DNA from: Bacillus sp. N13C7
GTDB lineage: Bacteria > Bacillota > Bacilli > Bacillales > Bacillaceae
DNA length: 58,791 nt
NCBI RefSeq assembly: GCF_026790065.1
Contig: NZ_JALAMO010000029.1
Location: 1 to 58,791 of the forward strand
Reading direction: 5' to 3'
This document shows positions 51,183-58,791 of the stretch, in pieces. The notes under the pieces are model-generated. The model searched no databases and was not told where the DNA came from. It worked only from the letters and a program-made list of their open reading frames with translations. How positions within the stretch are numbered: the stretch's first letter is position 1; the number at the start of each line of letters is the position of its first letter. The position numbers were made by a program, and so were the translations under genes.

Positions 51183-51968
51183 ATGAGTGTGGAACAAACA
51201 TATAGCTGGCTCAGAAAGGCTGGTTCAATAGATGATTTGGCGGATTACATTGTTCCGCTTTTTTCAGGTGTGGAAAAAAAGAATTGGAAAGGCATTTTGG
51301 GGCATCTTCAGCATCATGGGATGTTTAAAAACATAAAGGAGGGGATTCATACGGGTTCAGTGATGAAAGAAAAAGGGGTTTACGAGCATATTCAAAAGGA
51401 AGAACAGTACCTGAAAAACAAATGGCAAGGTCCTGATGTACCGATTGTTCCGCTGCCTGTTGATGAACGAAACAGAAGAATTCGTTTAGAATTCGGATCA
51501 AAATCTGGACTCGCCTTTCAAGACAAAATGTTCCTCTTTCTCTCGTCAGATTTGGATTTTGCATCGGTATCAGCCCTGATGACACATGAATATCATCACG
51601 TTTGCCGGTTAGATCATCTGACAAAAGAGGAAAAGGATGTCACATTACTTGATACAATCATCATGGAAGGGCTTGCAGAATATGCTGTTTATGAGAGGTT
51701 CGGCCGAAGTCAAACGGCTGAATGGACGTCTTGGTATACCCCGGAGCAGCTACAGGCTTTGTATGAAAAAAAGATTGCCCCCTATCAGGATATCAAACGG
51801 GATAACCGGTTATTCTCCCAGCTGTTATTCGGCAAAGGATATCAGCCAAAAATGCTTGGATACGCAGTCGGATTCAATATTGTAAAAAAATATTTAATAG
51901 CCAACAAAGCAAACACAGCAGATGGGCTGTCCATTCCTGCAGAAGCCTTTTTGAGTGCAGCGCTTTAA
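51183..51968 (+). CDS. yjaZ: YjaZ, predicted zinc protease (DUF2268)
   Basis: A 261-residue DUF2268 protein. H135-E136-Y-H138-H139 forms a HExxH zinc site in a helix, and EGLAEYAVYERFG carries a likely third ligand or catalytic Glu. No signal peptide, so cytoplasmic. Substrate unknown. ATG after GAGGCGAT. Confidence 0.82.
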   Translation: MSVEQTYSWLRKAGSIDDLADYIVPLFSGVEKKNWKGILGHLQHHGMFKNIKEGIHTGSVMKEKGVYEHIQKEEQYLKNKWQGPDVPIVPLPVDERNRRIRLEFGSKSGLAFQDKMFLFLSSDLDFASVSALMTHEYHHVCRLDHLTKEEKDVTLLDTIIMEGLAEYAVYERFGRSQTAEWTSWYTPEQLQALYEKKIAPYQDIKRDNRLFSQLLFGKGYQPKMLGYAVGFNIVKKYLIANKANTADGLSIPAEAFLSAAL

Positions 51969-52022
51969 AAGAATAAAATAATGGAATTTCATTAATATTA
52001 TTACATTTATCCTAAAAAATTC

Positions 52023-52051
52023 TTGATTTTGCAAAATGATTGTAATAATAT
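52023..52051 (+). promoter_or_regulatory. Promoter-like sequence upstream of the app operon
   Basis: TTGATT (52023-52028), 17-nt spacer, TAATAT (52046-52051). The flanking sequence is extremely A+T-rich. In B. subtilis app is controlled by repressors such as ScoC and CodY, whose AT-rich boxes are compatible with the region but not distinct enough to mark. Confidence 0.45.
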
Positions 52052-52157
52052 ACAACTATAAAATTTTTCGATAATTCAATATTATTTATTATTTCTGAAT
52101 AAAGGGATTGCTTTCTCTTGAAAACGTTTGGAAACAAGAGGGGGAAGGGGAGCTAGC

Positions 52158-53144
52158 ATGAGCACACTTTTAGAAGTGAATAATTTAAAGACTTATTTTT
52201 TTAGAAAAAAGGAGCCGATCCCTGCGGTAGACGGAGTCGATTTTCACATTAGCAAAGGCGAAACCGTCGCGCTTGTAGGTGAATCGGGCTCCGGAAAAAG
52301 CATTACTTCGTTATCAATTATGGGCCTTGTCCAAAGCTCAGGCGGAAAAATCATGGACGGCTCTATTAAACTCGAAGACAAAGACCTCACCTCATTCACT
52401 GAAAACGACTATTGCAAAATCCGCGGAAATGAAGTATCCATGATCTTTCAGGAACCAATGACCTCCCTTAATCCGGTGTTGACAATCGGAGAACAAATTA
52501 CCGAAGTGCTGATTTACCATAAAAATATGAAGAAAAAGGAAGCTCATCAAAGAGCTGTTGAACTCTTGCAGATGGTCGGTTTCTCCCGGGCCGAGCAAAT
52601 CATGAAGGAATACCCGCACAGGCTGTCCGGCGGGATGAGACAGAGGGTGATGATTGCTATCGCACTCAGCTGTAACCCTAAACTGCTCATTGCCGATGAA
52701 CCGACAACAGCGCTGGATGTGACCATACAAGCCCAAGTTCTGGAGCTCATGAAAGATCTCTGTCAGAAGTTCAATACTTCGATTCTTCTGATCACACACG
52801 ACTTAGGTGTCGTGTCGGAAGCAGCCGACAGAGTGATTGTCATGTACTGCGGACAAGTCGTAGAAAACGCCACCGTTGACGACTTATTTTTAGAACCGCT
52901 GCATCCTTACACAGCAGGCCTGCTTACATCGATTCCAGTCATAGATGGAGAGATTGATAAATTAAATGCGATTAAAGGCAGCGTGCCGACACCAGATAAT
53001 CTGCCGCCGGGGTGCCGTTTTGCCCCAAGGTGTCCGAAAGCCATGGATAAATGCTGGACACATCAGCCTTCGCTTTTAACACACAAAAGCGGAAGAACGG
53101 TGAGATGCTTTTTATATGAGGAAGAGGGTGCCGAACAATCATGA
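52158..53144 (+). CDS. appD: Oligopeptide ABC transporter ATP-binding protein AppD
   Basis: A 328-residue OppD-type ATPase. Walker A GESGSGKS, signature LSGGMRQRV, Walker [13 protein letters not shown], and a C-terminal oligopeptide-specific domain with cysteines ([15 protein letters not shown]). The ATG at 52158 follows a GGGGAAGGGGAG site. Overlaps appF by ATGA. Confidence 0.95.
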   Translation: MSTLLEVNNLKTYFFRKKEPIPAVDGVDFHISKGETVALVGESGSGKSITSLSIMGLVQSSGGKIMDGSIKLEDKDLTSFTENDYCKIRGNEVSMIFQEPMTSLNPVLTIGEQITEVLIYHKNMKKKEAHQRAVELLQMVGFSRAEQIMKEYPHRLSGGMRQRVMIAIALSCNPKLLIADEPTTALDVTIQAQVLELMKDLCQKFNTSILLITHDLGVVSEAADRVIVMYCGQVVENATVDDLFLEPLHPYTAGLLTSIPVIDGEIDKLNAIKGSVPTPDNLPPGCRFAPRCPKAMDKCWTHQPSLLTHKSGRTVRCFLYEEEGAEQS

Positions 53145-54130
53145 CAGCAGCAAATCAAGAAACAATCTTAGAGCTTCGTGACGTGAAAAAATACTTCCCG
53201 ATCCGCTCAGGCCTTTTTCAAAGAAAAGTCGGCGATGTAAAAGCGGTAGACGGTGTTTCATTTTCGTTACAAAAAGGAGAGACACTCGGAATTGTTGGAG
53301 AATCGGGCTGCGGAAAATCAACTGCCGGCAGAACGATGATCAGGCTGTACAAACCGACAGAAGGCCAAATCCTTTTTAAAGGGCAGGATATCTCCAACCT
53401 GTCAGAAGAGAAGCTGCGGAAAAGTGTCCGCAAAAATATTCAAATGGTTTTCCAAGACCCATTTGCCTCTTTAAACCCAAGAAAGACGCTGCGTTCTATC
53501 ATTAAGGAACCATTTAATACGCATCACATGTATACGATGCGTGAACGAAACGAAAAAGTCGAAGAACTGCTTGCAAGAGTAGGGCTTCACCCGTCGTTTG
53601 CCAGCCGTTATCCCCATGAATTTTCAGGCGGTCAGCGACAGCGGATCGGCATCGCCAGAGCGCTCACGTTAAACCCCGAGCTGATTATTGCCGACGAGCC
53701 GGTTTCTGCACTTGATGTATCCATTCAGGCCCAAGTGATTAACTTAATGGAAGAATTGCAGGAAGAATTTAATCTTACCTATCTATTTATCTCTCATGAT
53801 CTAAGTGTCGTCCGCCATATCAGCGACAGAGTCGGGGTCATGTATCTTGGCAAAATGATGGAACTGACCGGCAAGCATGAGCTTTACAATAATCCGCTTC
53901 ATCCTTACACCCAAGCACTTCTCTCGTCCGTTCCGGTTACCAGAAGAAAAGGATCTGTCAAACGTGAACGCATCGTCCTGAAGGGAGAACTGCCAAGTCC
54001 GGCCAATCCGCCAAAAGGCTGCGTTTTCCACACAAGATGTCCTGTTGCAAAACCGATATGCAAGGAACAAACACCAGAATTCAAAGAAGCTGCTCCCAGC
54101 CATTTTGTGGCTTGTCACCTTTATAGCTAA
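53141..54130 (+). CDS. appF: Oligopeptide ABC transporter ATP-binding protein AppF
   Basis: A 329-residue OppF-type ATPase. Walker A GESGCGKS, signature [15 protein letters not shown], Walker [13 protein letters not shown], and C-terminal cysteines ([15 protein letters not shown]). It pairs with AppD to power the AppBC channel. Confidence 0.95.
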   Translation: MTAANQETILELRDVKKYFPIRSGLFQRKVGDVKAVDGVSFSLQKGETLGIVGESGCGKSTAGRTMIRLYKPTEGQILFKGQDISNLSEEKLRKSVRKNIQMVFQDPFASLNPRKTLRSIIKEPFNTHHMYTMRERNEKVEELLARVGLHPSFASRYPHEFSGGQRQRIGIARALTLNPELIIADEPVSALDVSIQAQVINLMEELQEEFNLTYLFISHDLSVVRHISDRVGVMYLGKMMELTGKHELYNNPLHPYTQALLSSVPVTRRKGSVKRERIVLKGELPSPANPPKGCVFHTRCPVAKPICKEQTPEFKEAAPSHFVACHLYS

Positions 54131-54216
54131 AGTTGCCGCACCGCTTTGAGAGGGGGTATGCACACTACATAAACAACAGCTGAGAAGCACGAACATTTCA
54201 AGAGGGGGAATATTAA

Positions 54217-55842
54217 ATGAAAAGACGGAAAACCGCACTGATGATGCTAAGTGTATTGATGGTTATGGCCATCTTTTTATCGGCCTGCTCAGGATCAAAG
54301 TCGAGCAGCAGCGAGAAAAAACCAGCAGGCAAACCGCAGCAAGGCGGGGATTTGGTTATTGGTTCAACTGGGGAGCCAACTTTGTTTAATCCACTCTATT
54401 CTACAGATGTTTCCAGTTCGGATATTGAAGGGATGATCTATAGTACTTTATTAGAAACAGATGAAAAATTAAATGTAAAGCCTGCTTTGGCTGAGAAAGT
54501 AACAGAATCCAAAGATGGCCTGACTTATGATGTCAAAATTAGAAAAGGTGTAAAATTTCATGACGGAAAAGAACTTACAGCGGATGACGTTGTTTTCACT
54601 TATAGCATACCTTTAAATAAGGACTATAATGGTGAACGCGGCTCGGGTTTTGAATCATTAAAATCTGTTACAAAGAAAGGTGATTATGAAGTTGAATTCA
54701 AATTAAAGAAAAAGGATGCGTATTTTTACAATGTTGTTTTAGATAGTTACGGTATCCTGCCTAAACACATTTTAGGGAAAGTGCCAGTTGCAGATTTAGG
54801 CGAAAATGAATTTAATAGAAAGAATCCGATTGGTTCAGGCCCATTCAAATTTGTAGAATGGAAAAAAGGTGATTATGTAAAACTTGAAGCCAATGATGAC
54901 TATTATGGCGGAAGACCGTATTTAGATACAGTAACAGTAAAAACAATTCCGGATTCAAATGCAGCTGTAGCCCAGTTAAAGGCTGGAGATATTGATTTCT
55001 TTGTTGTTCCGGGTACTGATTTCGAGACAGTCAAGACATTTGATAATGTGCAAGTTAAATCAGATCTTGGTTTGAACTACAGCTATATTGGTTGGAATGA
55101 GAAAAATGAATTATTTAAAGACAAAAAAGTCCGCCAAGCTCTTACACATGCACTTGATCGAAAAGCAATGGTGGATCAGGTATTAAACGGTGATGGTGAA
55201 GTAGCAAACGTTCCTGAAAGTCCGCTTTCTTGGAACTATCCGAAAGGTGATATACCTACATTTGATTACAATCCTAAAAAGGCTAAAAAGCTCTTGAAAG
55301 AAGCAGGATGGAAGGATACAGATGGAGACGGCTACCTTGATAAGGACGGAAAGAAATTCTCATTTACAATTAAAACGAACCAGGGTAATAAAATTCGGGA
55401 GGATTTAGCAGTTGTCGTTCAGCAACAGCTTAAAGAAGTAGGAATTGAAGCAAAGCCTCAAATTGTTGAATTTAGCGCTCTTATTGAACAAACAAGTTCA
55501 CCAAATTGGGATTATGATGCTTTACTGCTTGGTTGGAGCTTGGCTACATTCCCAGATCAATTTTCGATTTTCCACTCCAGTCAATCTAAGAACGGACTAA
55601 ACAACATATGGTATAAGAATCCTAAAGTCGATAAACTTTTGGAAGAAGCTAAATCTATTACAGACAGAAAAGAATATCAGAAAAAATACGAAGAAATCTA
55701 TAAATTGATTGCAGAGGATCAGCCTTATTCATTCTTATTTTATTACAATTATCATAGGGCAATCCCGGCAAACATGCACGGCTATGTATTCCATCCAAAG
55801 AATGACTTGTATCATATTGAAAAATGGTGGCTTGAACAATAA
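54217..55842 (+). CDS. appA: Oligopeptide-binding lipoprotein AppA (intact)
   Basis: A 541-residue cluster-C (SBP_bac_5) peptide-binding protein. Lipoprotein signal with C24 in the lipobox LSAC. The family signature is LAEKVTESKDGLTYDVKIRKGVKF-like (residues about 89-115). The reading frame is unbroken from signal to the end (HIEKWWLEQ). The laboratory strain 168 is known to carry a frameshift in appA that inactivates the App system, so here the permease should be functional. Confidence 0.94.
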   Translation: MKRRKTALMMLSVLMVMAIFLSACSGSKSSSSEKKPAGKPQQGGDLVIGSTGEPTLFNPLYSTDVSSSDIEGMIYSTLLETDEKLNVKPALAEKVTESKDGLTYDVKIRKGVKFHDGKELTADDVVFTYSIPLNKDYNGERGSGFESLKSVTKKGDYEVEFKLKKKDAYFYNVVLDSYGILPKHILGKVPVADLGENEFNRKNPIGSGPFKFVEWKKGDYVKLEANDDYYGGRPYLDTVTVKTIPDSNAAVAQLKAGDIDFFVVPGTDFETVKTFDNVQVKSDLGLNYSYIGWNEKNELFKDKKVRQALTHALDRKAMVDQVLNGDGEVANVPESPLSWNYPKGDIPTFDYNPKKAKKLLKEAGWKDTDGDGYLDKDGKKFSFTIKTNQGNKIREDLAVVVQQQLKEVGIEAKPQIVEFSALIEQTSSPNWDYDALLLGWSLATFPDQFSIFHSSQSKNGLNNIWYKNPKVDKLLEEAKSITDRKEYQKKYEEIYKLIAEDQPYSFLFYYNYHRAIPANMHGYVFHPKNDLYHIEKWWLEQ

Positions 55843-55916
55843 TAATGAAATCCCTAGAGAGGTGAGGATCCAGTATCCTTTCCTCTTTATCCTATTTTAG
55901 AAAAGGGGACAAGAAT

Positions 55917-56867
55917 ATGGTTACATATATTGTTCGTCGAACATTAATGTCTCTGCCAATTCTTTTGGGCATTACAATTTTATCATTTGCAATCATGAAA
56001 GCGGCGCCGGGTGACCCGATGTCACTAATGATGGACCCGACAATAAGTCAAGCTGACAGAGCGAAATTTATTGAGAAGTATGGACTCAATGACCCAGAAC
56101 CTGTTCAATACTTAAAATGGCTTGGCAATATGCTCCAAGGCGACTTTGGGACATCTATTGTGAAAAAGGGTACACCAGTTTCTGATCTAATCCTTTCACG
56201 TTTGCCGAATACCCTGGTGCTTATGGTTTTTTCAACTCTTGTTGCTCTTCTGATTTCAATTCCTTTCGGAGTTCTTTCCGCGAAACGCCCTTATTCTAAA
56301 CTTGACTATGGGATAACTGTCACATCATTTTTAGGGCTGGCCATACCAAACTTCTGGTTCGGATTAATTCTTATTATGGTTCTTTCCGTAAATCTCGGCT
56401 GGTTTCCTACGGGGGGTGTCAGCACTTTAAACGCTGACTTTAGCATTTTTGACAGGCTCCATCATTTAATTCTGCCTGCATTTGTTTTAGCAACTGCTGA
56501 TATGGCCGGTATTACTCGATATACACGTTCAAGTATGCTCGATGTATTGAAGCAGGATTATATAAGAACAGCCCGAGCAAAAGGATTTAAAGAAAATAAA
56601 GTGATTTTCAAACATGGTTTGAGAAATGGTCTTCTGCCTGTTATTACAATTTTCGGATTAATGATTCCATCATTTATTGGTGGTGCTGTCGTAGTTGAAC
56701 AGATTTTCACTTGGCCGGGATTAGGGAAGTTATTTATTGATTCGGCATTCTCTCGAGATTATCCGGTTATTATGGCCATGACTGTTATTTCTGCTGTTTT
56801 GGTTGTTTTGGGGAACTTGATTGCGGATATTTTGTATGCATTAGTTGATCCGCGTATTGAATATTAA
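55917..56867 (+). CDS. appB: Oligopeptide ABC transporter permease AppB
   Basis: A 316-residue DppB-type permease. About six membrane helices. N-terminal TM typical of the family (RRTLMSLPILLGITILSFA) and the EAA-type loop DYIRTARAKGFKENKVIFKHGLRNGLLP. Inner-membrane channel subunit. Confidence 0.94.
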   Translation: MVTYIVRRTLMSLPILLGITILSFAIMKAAPGDPMSLMMDPTISQADRAKFIEKYGLNDPEPVQYLKWLGNMLQGDFGTSIVKKGTPVSDLILSRLPNTLVLMVFSTLVALLISIPFGVLSAKRPYSKLDYGITVTSFLGLAIPNFWFGLILIMVLSVNLGWFPTGGVSTLNADFSIFDRLHHLILPAFVLATADMAGITRYTRSSMLDVLKQDYIRTARAKGFKENKVIFKHGLRNGLLPVITIFGLMIPSFIGGAVVVEQIFTWPGLGKLFIDSAFSRDYPVIMAMTVISAVLVVLGNLIADILYALVDPRIEY

Positions 56868-56882
56868 AAGGGGGAGACGCAT

Positions 56883-57797
56883 ATGGCACAACCAAACACT
56901 GTAGCTCCCTCTAATGAGGTAAAGCTAAAAGAAAATATTAGAAAAAAACCAGAAACAATGACTAGGATCTTTTTTGAAAAGTTCTTCAAAAATAAACTTG
57001 CAGTTGTTGGAGGTATCATTTTAACAGTTATCATTTTAATGGCAGTCTTTGCCCCTTTTATTGCGCCTTACTCGCCTGAGAGTCAATCTCTTTTAAATAA
57101 ACTGAAGCCGCCAAGTCCTAAAAATCTAATGGGGACAGATAAGTTTGGGCGCGATATATTTACAAGGGTATTGTACGGGGCTCGTGTGTCTCTATTGGTC
57201 GGTTTTGTTTCAGTAATTGGTGCCATCACTATAGGCACCGTTGTTGGTGCCTTAGCAGGATATTTTAAAGGGATAGTAGATGCTGTATTAATGAGGGCTG
57301 TTGATGTAGTCTTATCAATTCCGGATATTTTTCTGCTTATTACCTTAGTGACAATTTTTCAACCGGGAATGGATAAGTTAATTTTAATTTTTTCTTTGAC
57401 GGGCTGGACTACAACAGCGAGGCTAGTCAGAAGCGAGTTTCTGTCATTAAGGTCAAGAGAATTTGTTTTAGCTGCTAAAACAATCGGCACCAAAAATTAT
57501 AAAATTATTTTTTCGCATATTTTACCGAATTGTATTGGGCCCATTATTGTCTCGGCTACTTTGAAAGTAGGCAGTGTCATTTTAGCTGAATCAACTTTAA
57601 GCTACTTAGGCTTTGGTATTCAGCCTCCGATCGCAAGCTGGGGAAATATGCTTCAGGATGCTCAAAACTTTACATTAATGATTCAAGCATGGTGGTACCC
57701 ATTATTTCCCGGGCTATTTATTTTAATGACCGTTTTATGCTTCAACTTTGTCGGTGATGGCCTGCGGGATGCACTGGATCCGAAAAATATTAAATAA
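56883..57797 (+). CDS. appC: Oligopeptide ABC transporter permease AppC
   Basis: A 304-residue DppC-type permease with about six helices. The periplasmic part holds [23 protein letters not shown]; the cytoplasmic loop holds [24 protein letters not shown]. Last gene of the operon. Confidence 0.94.
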   Translation: MAQPNTVAPSNEVKLKENIRKKPETMTRIFFEKFFKNKLAVVGGIILTVIILMAVFAPFIAPYSPESQSLLNKLKPPSPKNLMGTDKFGRDIFTRVLYGARVSLLVGFVSVIGAITIGTVVGALAGYFKGIVDAVLMRAVDVVLSIPDIFLLITLVTIFQPGMDKLILIFSLTGWTTTARLVRSEFLSLRSREFVLAAKTIGTKNYKIIFSHILPNCIGPIIVSATLKVGSVILAESTLSYLGFGIQPPIASWGNMLQDAQNFTLMIQAWWYPLFPGLFILMTVLCFNFVGDGLRDALDPKNIK

Positions 57798-57839
57798 AAA
57801 TGAAAATAATATTTGTTACAAAACATAACGAAATCAGAA

Positions 57840-57890
57840 GAAAAGCAGATCTCTTTTTTGTCAGAAAATATACAAAGAGATCTGCTTTTT
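57840..57890 (+). terminator. Terminator of the app operon
   Basis: AAAAGCAGATCTCTTT pairs with AAAGAGATCTGCTTTTT, a 15-bp stem with a T-run. Confidence 0.92.
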
Positions 57891-58003
57891 GTGATTTTTA
57901 CATAAACCCAGTGATTCCAGATTTCCTCAATCTCTTTGGAATAATTTCTCTGTCCCTTGCCTATACTGTGGACAACAGTTTTTATAAAAGTGAGGGGTTA
58001 GAG

Positions 58004-58756
58004 ATGTTATTTCTTCATGATGTGTGGGTCAATTGGTTTGAAGGGGAAGAAAATGGCTACAATGTATGCCACTTTCACGAATGGCGCAAGGAAGATACGG
58101 TTGAGCTTTTGGATCAGGTGCCGCTGTTAAGGGTGCCGTCGGTACTGTTTCATTACATAGAAAACGATCTGTCTGAGCTTCCGAAAGGTTTGCTTGAAGA
58201 CGTACATCAGAAATCGTACATTCGAAAAAATCACGAGCGGACAAAGCTTGAGTATTGTTTTGTTGTAACAGACGGAATTGGCATTTTGGCTGTCGACACG
58301 ATTGGCTACACGATCCCTGTCAGAAAAAGCCGTCTGATCCCAAGGCAGGAGCAGCTCGTTTATGAAATGGTAAAGGATGTAGAGCCTGAAACATATGAAT
58401 TTGAATCAAAGAAGCTGGAATCCTCTAAAGAATATCACATCTTATCATTGGCACCAGAACATGTCAGAGGATTGACAAGAAAAGAACGGCAAATCAAGCA
58501 GCTGATGTTTATGGCGCTTGACCAGTTAAAAGGGCTGAAAAATCGCGCTGAAATCGGCTACTGGTACACTGAGTGGAACCCGCATATGTATGAACAAATC
58601 AAACGGATGAGCTTTGAAGAGATTTGGGACATGCTGTATAACGAAACAATTGAAGGCTGGTCGGACAAGCACCTGGCTTTTTGCGAAAACCTGATAAAAG
58701 GACAGCCTTTTTTCGAAAAGCTATGGGAAATGGAAAACGAATCAAAGGTAAACTGA
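58004..58756 (+). CDS. yjbA: YjbA, uncharacterised conserved protein
   Basis: A 250-residue soluble protein of the YjbA/UPF0736 family, Firmicutes-specific. Conserved stretch [20 protein letters not shown] and a tryptophan-rich end ([18 protein letters not shown]). Function unknown. The ATG at 58004 follows GAGGGG; upstream the frame is open but crosses the app terminator. Confidence 0.85.
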   Translation: MLFLHDVWVNWFEGEENGYNVCHFHEWRKEDTVELLDQVPLLRVPSVLFHYIENDLSELPKGLLEDVHQKSYIRKNHERTKLEYCFVVTDGIGILAVDTIGYTIPVRKSRLIPRQEQLVYEMVKDVEPETYEFESKKLESSKEYHILSLAPEHVRGLTRKERQIKQLMFMALDQLKGLKNRAEIGYWYTEWNPHMYEQIKRMSFEEIWDMLYNETIEGWSDKHLAFCENLIKGQPFFEKLWEMENESKVN

Positions 58757-58791
58757 AAAAAACCGCTCTTTACGGGACTGACCCCATAAGA

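Overview
The window is a chromosomal segment from a member of the Bacillus subtilis species complex. Gene content and order follow the B. subtilis yisT-yisU-yisV ... yitA-yitZ ... argCJBD-carAB-argF ... med-comZ-fabHA-fabF ... appDFABC-yjbA backbone almost one for one, and NprB, FabF, ArgC and others are recognisably near-identical to the B. subtilis proteins. Several starts (TTG/GTG), ATGA overlaps, an S-box leader, a FapR box and ARG boxes also match that group.

Layout: (1) 1-1143, yisT (cut by the window edge) and yisU, on the minus strand. (2) About 1150-8100, an A+T-rich accessory island that interrupts the normal yisU/yisV junction. It is a single minus-strand gene train: Zn-dependent dehydrogenase, KdgT-type permease, FadR-type GntR regulator, DUF1537 sugar-acid kinase, and a RuBisCO-like protein (RLP). 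It ends in a 5'-truncated yisV. (3) 8883-13150, frameshifted yisX, yisY, and the sulfate-activation genes yisZ-yitA-yitB. (4) 13341-14782, yitC-yitD (phosphosulfolactate phosphatase and synthase), followed by yitE, yitF, yitG, yitH, yitI. (5) yitJ with its SAM riboswitch, then yitK and yitL. (6) 23140-28348, the YIT toxin locus (yitM-yitO-yitP), divergent yizB-yitQ-yitR, and the neutral protease nprB. (7) yitS, yitT, ipi, small genes, yitU, yitV, yitW, a Pmp3-like small membrane protein, yitY, yitZ. (8) 35727-45095, the arginine/carbamoyl-phosphate operon argC-J-B-D-carA-carB-F. (9) yjzC, yjzD, yjaU, yjaV, med, comZ, yjzB. (10) fabHA-fabF behind a perfect FapR box, then yjaZ. (11) The app oligopeptide permease operon with an intact appA, then yjbA.

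The most novel element is the island at about 1150-8100. Its five genes make a coherent small-molecule pathway: uptake of an acid sugar (KdgT-like), oxidation to an oxo acid (threonine-dehydrogenase-like enzyme), phosphorylation (DUF1537 kinase), and C-C bond cleavage or decarboxylation by an RLP that keeps nearly all RuBisCO catalytic residues. A FadR-type regulator lies within the operon. Upstream there is a sigma-A-like promoter with a perfect 17-bp palindrome just downstream of its -10, plus two 16-bp copies of a related motif. The nearest described logic is the D-apionate/3-oxo-isoapionate pathways (DUF1537 kinase plus RLP), but the oxidoreductase and the transporter differ, so the substrate is open.

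No rRNA, tRNA, CRISPR array, prophage, transposase or integrase was recognised. Coordinates and motifs were read by eye, and no database search was run.
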